Part shown: in pieces, positions 53,127 to 60,371 of the stretch
Numbering within the stretch: the first letter of the stretch is position 1
How the letters are laid out: each line of letters starts with the position of its first letter
Assembly (NCBI GenBank): GCA_018815325.1
Contig: JAHIYE010000020.1
Coordinates: 124,001-188,000, forward strand
Length of the DNA stretch: 64,000 bases
Direction: 5' to 3'
Origin: Gammaproteobacteria bacterium
GTDB lineage: Bacteria; Pseudomonadota; Gammaproteobacteria; Burkholderiales; Burkholderiaceae_C
Made by a program: the position numbers and the translations under genes
The notes under the pieces: model-generated
Databases searched by the model: none
What the model was told of the DNA's origin: nothing
The model's input: the letters and a program-made list of their open reading frames with translations, nothing else

Positions 53127-53701
53127 ACGGTTTGATGAGTGCAACCGGCCCGCTGGTGGGCTTGTTGCTGGGCTTTGGGTTTGGCTTCGTGCTGGAACGT
53201 GCCGGTTTTGGCAGTGGTTGCAAGCTCACCGCGCAGTTCCGTCTGACGGACTGGTCGGTCTTCAAGGTCATGTTCACGGCCATCGTGTTTGCAGCGGTCG
53301 GCATCTATGTGCTGGAGTTGGCCGGTTGGGTAGACGCCGCTTCGGTCTATGTGCCCATTCCCTATCTGTGGGCGGTTGTCGCAGGTGGTGCCCTGATCGG
53401 AGCCGGCTTTGCCGTCGGCGGGTATTGCCCCGGCACATCAGCCGTGGGGATGATGACGGGCCGCATTGATGCGCTGGTGTTTCTGGTGGGCATCCTCATC
53501 GGGACCTTTGCCTTTGCCAGCATGTTCCCGCTGTTCGATCCGCTCACCACCGCAGGAGAGTTGACCACTGGCGACCGCTTGCCGGAGTTTCTGGGTGTGC
53601 CGGAATGGATGGTGCTCACGGTGCTGGTGGCTGCTGCCGTGGGTGTGTTTGTTCTGGGTGGCTGGTTTGAACGGCGTGCGCGTCAACTCGGACAGGTCTG
53701 A
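53123..53701 (+). CDS. YeeE/YedE-family half transporter, C-terminal-type subunit
   Basis: 192 residues from ATG 53123, in-frame start inside the previous stop. Helices carry the motifs VLERAGFGSGCKLTAQF and AVGGYCPGTSAVGM, the second and third conserved cysteine sites of the family. The protein ends with a longer periplasmic loop and one more helix (VLTVLVAAAVGVFVLGGWF). With its overlapping partner it completes a split YeeE transporter, distinct from the fused copy at 49581-50681. Confidence 0.87.
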   Translation: MNGLMSATGPLVGLLLGFGFGFVLERAGFGSGCKLTAQFRLTDWSVFKVMFTAIVFAAVGIYVLELAGWVDAASVYVPIPYLWAVVAGGALIGAGFAVGGYCPGTSAVGMMTGRIDALVFLVGILIGTFAFASMFPLFDPLTTAGELTTGDRLPEFLGVPEWMVLTVLVAAAVGVFVLGGWFERRARQLGQV

Positions 53702-53736
53702 AGCCCGCCATCCTTATTTTTTGCAAGAGGTGATTC

Positions 53737-54033
53737 ATGAAACGTACCCGTAACAACCTGGGCTCGCTGGTGTCCGCACTCGCGATGACCCTGTTGACCG
53801 TGCCGGTGGCACCGGTCGCACTGGCTGCTGATGCGCCAGCCAAATCCGCCTCGCCTTGTGCGGGTGGCAACCCTTGTGCGCCTAGCCGCCGCCGCAGTCG
53901 CGCGGACAACCCTTGCGCAGGCAACCCCTGTGCTGGCAGCCGCAAGCGCAGCGAGGCCAATGAGGCCAACCCCTGCGCCGCCAAAAGCCGCCGTCGCAAC
54001 AGCGATAACCCCTGCGCTGGCAAGAGCCGCTGA
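53737..54033 (+). CDS. Secreted (N/S)PCA-repeat peptide
   Basis: 98 residues with AAGAGGTG before the ATG. A Sec signal peptide (cleavage near VALAADAP, about 30) releases a roughly 67-residue mature part built from six PCA units (one SPCA, five NPCA) spaced by Arg/Lys/Ser-rich linkers such as SRRRSRAD and SRKRSEAN. All six cysteines lie in these units; there is no His, Trp, Tyr or Phe in the mature part. Such regular Cys spacing suggests metal or sulfane-sulfur binding, or post-translational modification. No experimentally known family comes to mind. It lies 35 bp after the split YeeE pair and 11 bp before the next gene. Confidence 0.85.
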   Translation: MKRTRNNLGSLVSALAMTLLTVPVAPVALAADAPAKSASPCAGGNPCAPSRRRSRADNPCAGNPCAGSRKRSEANEANPCAAKSRRRNSDNPCAGKSR

Positions 54034-54044
54034 GTCAGGCTGAA

Positions 54045-54704
54045 ATGGCTGCCGCTGCAGTCCGCGAGGACGTTGTCCAGGCTGCTCAATCTGCCGTTGC
54101 CAGACAACTGGCATTGGCGCAGCGCGGGCGCTCCATGCTGTACCCCTTTATCGGACGCAGCAAGCAGTTCAAGGTCTGGCGGCATTACCCGGCCAACGAT
54201 GCCGTTGATGTCACCGGAAGCTGGCAGTTTTATTTCCATGCCCATGAGGCGGAGGCCGGGAGTGCGCGGCACCCGTTAGAGCGCGGCCACATTCATCTGT
54301 TCAGACGCGGGGTGCAGGGCCAGCTATCGCATCTGGCGGGCCTGTCACTGGATGCGCAGGGGCTGCCCTTGAACTGGTTCGCCACGAATCAGTGGGTCAC
54401 GGGTGAGCGTTGGCTGGCTGCCCGCACGCTGGCACAGGGCCTGCAGGATGTGGAGTTGAAGCTGCGTGGTCCGCTCGCAGGCGTGGCGTTGTGGCTGGCT
54501 GATCTTGTGCGGTTTTATGCCTCCCCCCTGCGCGAGATGCTGCAGGCCAGGGATCACGCGTTCGCGCGTTACTGCACTCGACAAAGGCTCAATCGTTCGC
54601 AAGCCTGGGCTGACCGCCGGGTTGCAGTCTGGAGTTCGCTCCCGGTCCACTGGCCGCAGGATGCCATCAAGCTGCAGGGTCAGGTTTCTAGTCAATACAC
54701 ATAA
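54045..54704 (+). CDS. Conserved protein of unknown function (DUF6969-like by recall)
   Basis: 219-residue soluble protein without signal peptide. Its recognisable block is FKVWRHYPANDAVDVTG, SWQFYFHAHEAE and ERGHIHLFRRG (about 42-90), then GLPLNWFATNQWVTGERWL. Several histidines and aromatics suggest a small enzyme or metal site. I recall similar proteins grouped as DUF6969 but cannot verify that here. It starts 11 bp after the (N/S)PCA-repeat gene, so the two are cotranscribed. A role in maturing, binding or exporting that peptide is an inference from position. Confidence 0.8.
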   Translation: MAAAAVREDVVQAAQSAVARQLALAQRGRSMLYPFIGRSKQFKVWRHYPANDAVDVTGSWQFYFHAHEAEAGSARHPLERGHIHLFRRGVQGQLSHLAGLSLDAQGLPLNWFATNQWVTGERWLAARTLAQGLQDVELKLRGPLAGVALWLADLVRFYASPLREMLQARDHAFARYCTRQRLNRSQAWADRRVAVWSSLPVHWPQDAIKLQGQVSSQYT

Positions 54705-54724
54705 ACACATGAAGGAGATTCAAC

Positions 54725-55708
54725 ATGAAAAAGCAAATCCGATATTTCGCTGGCATCGCCTTATTGGGCCTGGCGCCCTGGAGCTGGGCGCTGCAAGTGC
54801 CGGGCCCGGTTGTCGATGGTGAGTGGCTAGCCAAAAACCGCGCCGAGGTGACGGTGCTGGACGTGCGGTCCAATCAGAAGTCGTTCACGATCGAGCCGCA
54901 GTTCGAGACTGACAAGAAGACCGGCAAGAAATTCCTGGTGGAGCTCGGTGGTCATATCGCTGATGCGGTACCGGTGGACAACAAGAAGGTGCGTGTCGAC
55001 CGCATGATGGGCGGCTTGACAGTCAAGTCCGTGATTCCCGAGCGTGCCGATTTCGAGAAACTGGTGCGCGGCTGGGGCGTACAAGCGTCCCGTCCGGTCG
55101 TGATCGTGTCTGCCGGCATGGAGCCGATTGACTTCAACGAAGCAGCGCGCCTGTACTGGCAGTTCAAGGTCTATGGCGAGGACAACGTGGCCGTGCTCAA
55201 TGGAGGTACTGCAGGCTGGATTGCCGACGGGCGTGAGCTCAGCACCGCTGCCGTCAAGCCAGGCGAGGGCAACTGGGTAGCCAAGGCCGATCGCACGGCC
55301 GAGTACATGGCGACTTCCGGAGACGTGGAAAAGGCCATGGCAGCCAAATCAGCTCAGTTGGTGGATGCACGTGACAACGCCACCTTTCTGGGTCTGAGCA
55401 AGAGCAGCAGCGTGAGCGGCTATGGCCATCTGGCGGGTGCGAAGAATGTGCCGACCACGCTGATGTCGACCGAGGGGGGCGATGCGGCACGTCTGCGTTC
55501 CGCCCAGACCTACCGCGATGTGTTCAAGATGAGCGGCGTGGATCCGCAGGCACCGGCCATTGCCTACTGCAATACCGGTCATCAGGCCTCGGGTACCTGG
55601 TTCGTGATGTCCGAGCTGCTGGGCAACAAGCAGGCCAAGCTCTATGACGGCTCGGCGCACCAGTGGACGCTGGAGAAACGCGAGCTGCAGTCGGTGTCAC
55701 GTCAGTAA
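54725..55708 (+). CDS. Periplasmic tandem-rhodanese sulfurtransferase
   Basis: 327 residues with a Sec signal peptide (cleavage near SWALQVPG, about 23) and GGAG-like AAGGAG upstream. Two rhodanese domains. The first (VLDVRSN...VVIVSAGMEP) lacks the catalytic Cys, as usual for the N-terminal half. The second has C282 in AIAYCNTGHQAS as the persulfide-forming residue. It probably moves sulfane sulfur between thiosulfate, thiols and protein partners in the periplasm. Last gene of the operon, 20 bp after the DUF6969-like gene. Confidence 0.9.
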   Translation: MKKQIRYFAGIALLGLAPWSWALQVPGPVVDGEWLAKNRAEVTVLDVRSNQKSFTIEPQFETDKKTGKKFLVELGGHIADAVPVDNKKVRVDRMMGGLTVKSVIPERADFEKLVRGWGVQASRPVVIVSAGMEPIDFNEAARLYWQFKVYGEDNVAVLNGGTAGWIADGRELSTAAVKPGEGNWVAKADRTAEYMATSGDVEKAMAAKSAQLVDARDNATFLGLSKSSSVSGYGHLAGAKNVPTTLMSTEGGDAARLRSAQTYRDVFKMSGVDPQAPAIAYCNTGHQASGTWFVMSELLGNKQAKLYDGSAHQWTLEKRELQSVSRQ

Positions 55709-55731
55709 GAAACTCATACCTATACGAGCCT

Positions 55732-55758
55732 GACCAGGCCGCACAAAGCGGTCTGGTC
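55732..55758 (+). terminator. Possible terminator hairpin after the rhodanese gene
   Basis: GACCAGGCCGC pairs with GCGGTCTGGTC around ACAAA (one mismatch in 11). No T run follows, so intrinsic termination is uncertain. Confidence 0.45.
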
Positions 55759-55801
55759 ACGACCGGCAGCGCACCCGGTCGTTGCTGCTATTGGTGTTAA
55801 A

Positions 55802-55857
55802 AATGGCTGCCAGCCCCTTTAGATAATACGCTAACAGCTATAAAAATAATAGCAATT
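55802..55857 (-). repeat. Dispersed AATTGCTATT/ATAGCT repeat, copy 7
   Basis: On the reverse strand it reads AATTGCTATTATTTTTATAG, then CTGTTAGCGTATTATC and AAAGGGGCTGGCAGCCATTT, lining up with copies 3 and 6 along its whole length. It lies between the convergent rhodanese and arsH genes. Confidence 0.78.
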
Positions 55858-55870
55858 CAGGTGCTATCAG

Positions 55871-56623
55871 TCAAAGACTGGGCTGGTTCACGCGCTTCGA
55901 TAGTTCGGCGGCACTTTCCTTGCGCTCGCTGTAGCGGTCTACCAGGTAAGGTGACACATCCCGCGTCAGCAGGGTGAACTTCATCAACTCCTCCATGACG
56001 TCCACCACGCGGTCGTAGTAGGCTGAGGGCTTCATGCGGCCGGCCTCGTCAAATTCCTGATAGGCCTTGGCTACGGAAGACTGGTTTGGAATGGTCAGCA
56101 TGCGCATCCAGCGACCCAGGACGCGCAACTGGTTGACCGCGTTGAAGGATTGCGAGCCCCCGCTGACCTGCATCACTGCCAGTGTCTTGCCCTGGGTGGG
56201 GCGGATGGCGCCGTCTGCCAGCGGGATCCAGTCGATCTGGCTTTTCATGATGCCTGTCATGGCACCGTGCCGCTCTGGCGAGCACCACACCATGCCCTCG
56301 GCCCAGTGCGCAAGCTGGCGCAGTTCCTGTACCTTGGGGTGGCTGGCTGGCGCATCGTCCGGCAAGGGCAGGCCGTGCGGGTTGAAGCTGCGCGTCTCGG
56401 CGCCCATGGCTTGCAGCAGGCGGGCCGCCTCTTCACTCAACAAACGGCTGAACGAACGCTCCCGCAATGAGCCGTAGAGCAGGAGGATGCGCGGTGCATG
56501 ACCGGAGGTTTTACGAAACCTCAACAAGTCTGCATCGGGCACCGCGAAAAGAGCAGCATCGAGGTTGGGCAAATCAGGCGGCGTCAACACGTTGCCCCTT
56601 TGCATTGATGAGAGGCTCGCCAT
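55871..56623 (-). CDS. arsH: NADPH-dependent FMN reductase ArsH
   Basis: Organoarsenical or quinone-reducing flavoprotein of arsenic resistance islands. 250 residues. The FMN loop is [18 protein letters not shown], and [20 protein letters not shown] is the ArsH-specific segment. ArsH oxidises trivalent methylarsenicals to less toxic pentavalent forms in some bacteria. Either ATG 56623 or ATG 56605 is possible. Both overlap the 3' end of arsC (56574), so the genes are coupled. Neighbouring ars genes support the call. Confidence 0.92.
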   Translation of the reverse strand: MASLSSMQRGNVLTPPDLPNLDAALFAVPDADLLRFRKTSGHAPRILLLYGSLRERSFSRLLSEEAARLLQAMGAETRSFNPHGLPLPDDAPASHPKVQELRQLAHWAEGMVWCSPERHGAMTGIMKSQIDWIPLADGAIRPTQGKTLAVMQVSGGSQSFNAVNQLRVLGRWMRMLTIPNQSSVAKAYQEFDEAGRMKPSAYYDRVVDVMEELMKFTLLTRDVSPYLVDRYSERKESAAELSKRVNQPSL

Positions 56624-57008
56624 CTTCCTTGTTGAATGCTCCGCGCTGCGCGCCGGGCAGGATGTCCAGCACGGCTTCGGAGGGACGGCACAAGCGTGTT
56701 CCCAGCGGTGAGACCACCACCGGGCGGTTCATCAATATCGGGTGAGCGACCATCGCATCGATCAGTGCGTCATCGCTGAGTGTGGTGTCGTCGAGGCCGA
56801 GTTCGTCATAGGGCGTGCCCTTGCGGCGCAACAGTTCACGCACCGGAATGTTCATGGCAGCAATGAGTTCGACCAGCTTTTCACGGCCGGGCGGCGAGCT
56901 CAGGTATTCGATGACTTCGGGCTCGGTACCGCTGTTGTGGATCAGGCCGAGCACGTTGCGGGAGGTGCCGCAACCAGGGTTGTGGTAAATCGTGATGGTG
57001 TGAGGCAT
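56574..57008 (-). CDS. arsC: Arsenate reductase, glutaredoxin-dependent type
   Basis: 144-residue ArsC of the Spx-like fold. Catalytic C13 lies in [22 protein letters not shown] and [12 protein letters not shown] carry the arginines that bind arsenate. It reduces As(V) to As(III) with glutathione and glutaredoxin. Reverse strand, overlapping arsH, and divergent from arsR across 77 bp. Confidence 0.95.
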   Translation of the reverse strand: MPHTITIYHNPGCGTSRNVLGLIHNSGTEPEVIEYLSSPPGREKLVELIAAMNIPVRELLRRKGTPYDELGLDDTTLSDDALIDAMVAHPILMNRPVVVSPLGTRLCRPSEAVLDILPGAQRGAFNKEDGEPLINAKGQRVDAA

Positions 57009-57063
57009 GGGGTGCTTTACATGAATGGAAAACGGATTTGCGGATTTGTCATCTATTTTGCAT

Positions 57064-57087
57064 ATATTTCAATTATCATTGAAATAT
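57064..57087. promoter_or_regulatory. ArsR operator-like inverted repeat
   Basis: ATATTTCAAT (57064-57073) and ATTGAAATAT (57078-57087) form a perfect 10-bp inverted repeat around TATC. The right arm includes the first two bases of the arsR ATG (57086). It lies in the 77-bp gap shared by the divergent arsC-arsH and arsR-arsC2-arsB units, where a dimeric ArsR would repress both. Confidence 0.75.
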
Positions 57088-57436
57088 GAAAACGATAGAA
57101 CTCGACGAATCGATAGCCCTTAAATCGCTCGCGGCCTTGGCCCAGTCGCAACGGCTGCGGGCGTTTCGCGCCCTCGTGGTGGCCGGACCGCAGGGGCTGA
57201 CCCCTGGCGTGATGGCTGAGCAGCTGGAGGTGTCGCCGAGTTCACTGTCGTTTCACCTCAAGGAGTTGCTGCATTCGGGCCTGGTGAGTTGTGAGCAGCG
57301 GGGCCGCAACCTGATCTACCGTGCCAATTTTGCGCAGATGAACGAGTTGCTGGCCTACCTCAGCGAGCACTGTTGTCAGGGCGAAGCCTGTGAGCTGAGC
57401 GAGCTGAGTCGAGGCAAATCCTGCGACGCCTGCTAG
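57086..57436 (+). CDS. arsR: Arsenic-responsive repressor ArsR
   Basis: 116-residue winged-helix repressor. DNA-recognition region: VSPSSLSFHLKELLHSGLVS. The inducer site is not the classic CVC motif of E. coli ArsR; instead the C terminus is cysteine-rich (EHCCQGEACELSELSRGKSC then DAC), resembling ArsR types that bind As(III) with C-terminal cysteines. Its start codon overlaps its own presumed operator. Confidence 0.92.
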   Translation: MKTIELDESIALKSLAALAQSQRLRAFRALVVAGPQGLTPGVMAEQLEVSPSSLSFHLKELLHSGLVSCEQRGRNLIYRANFAQMNELLAYLSEHCCQGEACELSELSRGKSCDAC

Positions 57437-57504
57437 TTCAGGTTCATTCCAATTTTGAGTCTATTGATGGTTCTGGTTTTGTTTTTATTCCCGAAAGTGT
57501 TTCC

Positions 57505-58005
57505 ATGTCTGATCGACCCATCCATGTCCTGTTTTTGTGTACCCACAACTCGGCGCGCAGCATCCTGGCCGAGGCCGTGCTGAACCACATTAGCCAGGGC
57601 CGCTTCAAAGGGTTCTCGGCCGGCAGCCAGCCACGCGAGAATCAGCAACCCAATCCGCTGGCGCTCAAGGTCTTGCGCGAGGCCGGTGTGGCGATTGAAG
57701 GCCTGAGCAGCAAGAGCTGGGATGTGTTCGCGCAGCCTGATGCACCTCAGATGGATCTGGTCATCACCGTGTGTGACAACGCAGCGGGCGAGGTCTGCCC
57801 CTTCTGGCCGGGCCAACCTGCCACGGCGCACTGGGGTTATGCGGACCCTTCGGAGGCCAAAGGTTCGGACGAGGAGCGTGCAGAGGCATTTCGCCTGACC
57901 CTGCACGCGATACGGCGCCGGCTGGACTTGCTGGTCAACCTGCCTCCGCAACGTGTGAGCAAACTGATGCTGCAGAACACGGCGCGTGATCTGGCGAAGT
58001 CCTGA
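57505..58005 (+). CDS. arsC: Arsenate reductase, low-molecular-weight phosphatase-type (thioredoxin-linked)
   Basis: Second arsenate reductase, of independent origin. 166 residues with the phosphatase loop C12-THNSARS in VLFLCTHNSARS and the resolving cysteines in VITVCDNAAGEVCPFWPG. The family uses an internal cysteine relay and thioredoxin (or mycothiol) for recycling. An extra C-terminal helix extends beyond the core. It lies 68 bp after arsR and 12 bp before the pump gene. Confidence 0.93.
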   Translation: MSDRPIHVLFLCTHNSARSILAEAVLNHISQGRFKGFSAGSQPRENQQPNPLALKVLREAGVAIEGLSSKSWDVFAQPDAPQMDLVITVCDNAAGEVCPFWPGQPATAHWGYADPSEAKGSDEERAEAFRLTLHAIRRRLDLLVNLPPQRVSKLMLQNTARDLAKS

Positions 58006-58017
58006 GGCGGGTTACAT

Positions 58018-59310
58018 ATGTTGACTGCTGCACTGATTTTCATGGCAACGCTGGTGCTGGTCATCTGGCAGCCGCGCGGGCTGGGTATTGGCTGGAGTGC
58101 ATTGCTGGGTGCGGCACTGGCACTCGGGACGGGCGTGGTGCATTGGGCTGACATACCCACGGTATGGAGCATCGTGTGGAATGCCACGGTCACCTTCGTT
58201 GCCGTCATCATCATCAGCCTGCTGCTTGATGAGGCCGGCTATTTCGAATGGGCGGCATTGCATGTGGCGCGCTGGGGCAGAGGCCGCGGGCGCCTGCTGT
58301 TCGCCTTCCTGGTGCTGCTGGGGGCGGCTGTGGCCGCGCTGTTTGCGAACGACGGTGCGGCGTTGATCCTCACGCCCATCGTCATTGCCATGCTGCTGGC
58401 CCTGCAGTTCTCACCCAAAGCCACGCTGGCCTTCGTCATGGCGGCAGGTTTCATCGCCGACACCTCCAGCCTGCCGCTGGTGGTCTCCAATCTCGTGAAC
58501 ATTGTGTCGGCCGATTACTTTCATATCGGTTTCGCACAATATGCCGCCATCATGCTGCCGGTCAATGTGGTGTCGGTGGCCGCCACGCTGGCCGTGCTGT
58601 TGTGGTTTTACGGGCGTGATGTGCCCGCAAGCTATGAGATGGCCCAGCTCAAAATCCCGCGCGCGGCCATCCGGGATGCGGCCACCTTCACCGCCGGCTG
58701 GTGGGTGCTGGGGCTGCTGCTGCTGCTGGGCTTCTTCGGTCTGGAGCGGATCGGCGTGCCGATCAGCGTGGTGGCCAGTGCCGGCGCGTTGCTGTTGCTG
58801 GGTGTGGCCGCGCGAGGCCATGTGATCGAGACACGCAAGGTGGTGCGCGAGGCGCCCTGGCAGATCGTGATTTTTTCGCTGGGCATGTACCTGGTGGTCT
58901 ATGGTTTGCGCAATGAAGGCTTGACCGACTACCTGGCCCAGCTACTGCGCAAGTTTGCAGAGCAGGGCGTTTGGGGCGCGGCCTTTGGCACCGGCCTGGT
59001 GGCAGCCTTCCTGTCTTCCGTCATGAACAACATGCCCACGGTGTTGGTGGTGGCCCTGTCGATCGAGGCCAGCCAGGTGCAAGGCATCGCCCAGCAGGCC
59101 ATGATTTATGCGAATGTGATCGGCAGCGATCTGGGGCCCAAGATCACACCCATCGGCAGCCTAGCCACCCTGCTGTGGCTGCACGTGCTCGCGCGCAAGG
59201 ACATTCGCATCACCTGGGGCTATTACTTCAGGGTGGGCATTGTGCTGACCTTGCCGGTGCTGCTTGTCACGCTGGCGGCATTGGCCCTGCGCCTGGCCTG
59301 GCAGACCTGA
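58018..59310 (+). CDS. arsB: Arsenite efflux transporter ArsB
   Basis: 430-residue ion-transporter-superfamily permease with about 11-12 helices. Family marks: [18 protein letters not shown], the [16 protein letters not shown] segment and [16 protein letters not shown] followed by [19 protein letters not shown]. Expels As(III)/Sb(III) by proton antiport. No ArsA ATPase is present, so it acts as a secondary carrier. Last gene of the arsR unit. Confidence 0.94.
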   Translation: MLTAALIFMATLVLVIWQPRGLGIGWSALLGAALALGTGVVHWADIPTVWSIVWNATVTFVAVIIISLLLDEAGYFEWAALHVARWGRGRGRLLFAFLVLLGAAVAALFANDGAALILTPIVIAMLLALQFSPKATLAFVMAAGFIADTSSLPLVVSNLVNIVSADYFHIGFAQYAAIMLPVNVVSVAATLAVLLWFYGRDVPASYEMAQLKIPRAAIRDAATFTAGWWVLGLLLLLGFFGLERIGVPISVVASAGALLLLGVAARGHVIETRKVVREAPWQIVIFSLGMYLVVYGLRNEGLTDYLAQLLRKFAEQGVWGAAFGTGLVAAFLSSVMNNMPTVLVVALSIEASQVQGIAQQAMIYANVIGSDLGPKITPIGSLATLLWLHVLARKDIRITWGYYFRVGIVLTLPVLLVTLAALALRLAWQT

Positions 59311-59334
59311 GGCTGTGCCTGTCGCCTTTATCTT

Positions 59335-60153
59335 TTATGCCTGCATGCGGCGCTGACCTACGGCACGGCCTGCACGGATGGCCAGCACCTTCCCCTCGGG
59401 CAAGGGCTGCCAGTGCTCCTGACTCAGCGGCATGCTGGCGACCAGCAGCACCTGCTGATATCCTGCTGCCACTGAGATACCCTGGGCCTGCAGCGTCTCC
59501 TGCGCGTCGTCGCAATGGCGTGACAGCATGACAAGCCCGGGCGGCTCAACCAGGCCGGTGGCCGGCTGGGTGCGGCGATGTCCATGGGCAAAGAGCACAT
59601 CCCCATCGGCATAGAGAAAGTTGGCGGGCCCGAGCAGTCGCAACTCGGCCGCAAATGCGGCCACCACGGTCAGCCGATCTTCTACGGACGGCAGGCAAGT
59701 GCCATGCCGCCAGAGTGGGCGAAGCCGCTCCAGCAAGGCGCAGAACGCATGCTCCGAGTCGGTCTCGCCAATCGGCTGATGCTGCGCCCAGGCCAGCTGC
59801 CGGGCGTGTGCGATGCCAGGCAAGTGACCGTTATGGGCGAAAACATGGGCGCGGCCTGCCATTTCACGCACAAAGGGCTGGGTGTTGGCCAGGCTGATGA
59901 CACCTTGCGTGGCCAGACGTATATGGGACATCGCGAGCTTGGTGCTGGGGCCGCAATGCTCAAGAAAGTGCACCAGCGAGCTGTCGTGGGCGGGCGCCGG
60001 CTCGCGAAACAAGGCGACATCATGGCCCTGGTAGAACGCGGCGCCCCAGCCATCACGCGACTTGTTGGGCGCACTGCTGCGGTCAGCAAGCGCCTGTAGC
60101 GAGAGGTTCAGGCGACTTGCCTGATGGCACGACATGGCAAGTAGTTCACACAT
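59335..60153 (-). CDS. Class II glutamine amidotransferase (YafJ-like)
   Basis: 272 residues from ATG 60153. After removal of Met the N-terminal cysteine (MCELLAMSC) is the Ntn nucleophile. Other marks: RDGWGAAFY, MSHIRLATQG and VFAHNGHLPG, which bind glutamine. The partner domain that would use the ammonia is absent, as in YafJ and EgtC. EgtC hydrolyses a gamma-glutamyl peptide in ergothioneine synthesis, but no other egt gene is near. Function unresolved. A G-tract palindrome-like element lies 64 bp upstream of its start. Confidence 0.88.
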   Translation of the reverse strand: MCELLAMSCHQASRLNLSLQALADRSSAPNKSRDGWGAAFYQGHDVALFREPAPAHDSSLVHFLEHCGPSTKLAMSHIRLATQGVISLANTQPFVREMAGRAHVFAHNGHLPGIAHARQLAWAQHQPIGETDSEHAFCALLERLRPLWRHGTCLPSVEDRLTVVAAFAAELRLLGPANFLYADGDVLFAHGHRRTQPATGLVEPPGLVMLSRHCDDAQETLQAQGISVAAGYQQVLLVASMPLSQEHWQPLPEGKVLAIRAGRAVGQRRMQA

Positions 60154-60216
60154 GGAGATAGCTTCCCGCAGATTGTGAGCCCGGCGTAGGGGCAATGCTT
60201 GAATAAGCCATTCAAT

Positions 60217-60232
60217 ATACATTAGGGGGTAT
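60217..60232. promoter_or_regulatory. Second, weaker CsoR/CstR-like element
   Basis: ATACATTAGGGGGTAT; on the reverse strand it reads ATACCCCCTAATGTAT, one arm and the outer AT bases matching the CsoR-type plan seen at 52539-52556. It sits in the 218-bp gap between the amidotransferase and the Crp/Fnr gene. Could be chance. Confidence 0.3.
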
Positions 60233-60371
60233 GTGAGAAGTGGCCCAGTGCCCAGAGAAAATCACTCAAGCGCGTGGTCAGACCCTGGGTATCAGGTTGG
60301 CGACCAGGTTTGGACGTGTGCATTTTTGTGAGCCAGGCTGACGACAGAACTTTTGCGATGCAGTTAACACG

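Noticed and set aside
53737-54033. CRISPR or DNA-level tandem repeat in the PCA-rich gene
   Set aside because: The repetition is at the amino-acid level with varied spacers and codons. There are no equal-length repeats or spacers, and no CRISPR array is seen anywhere in the window.
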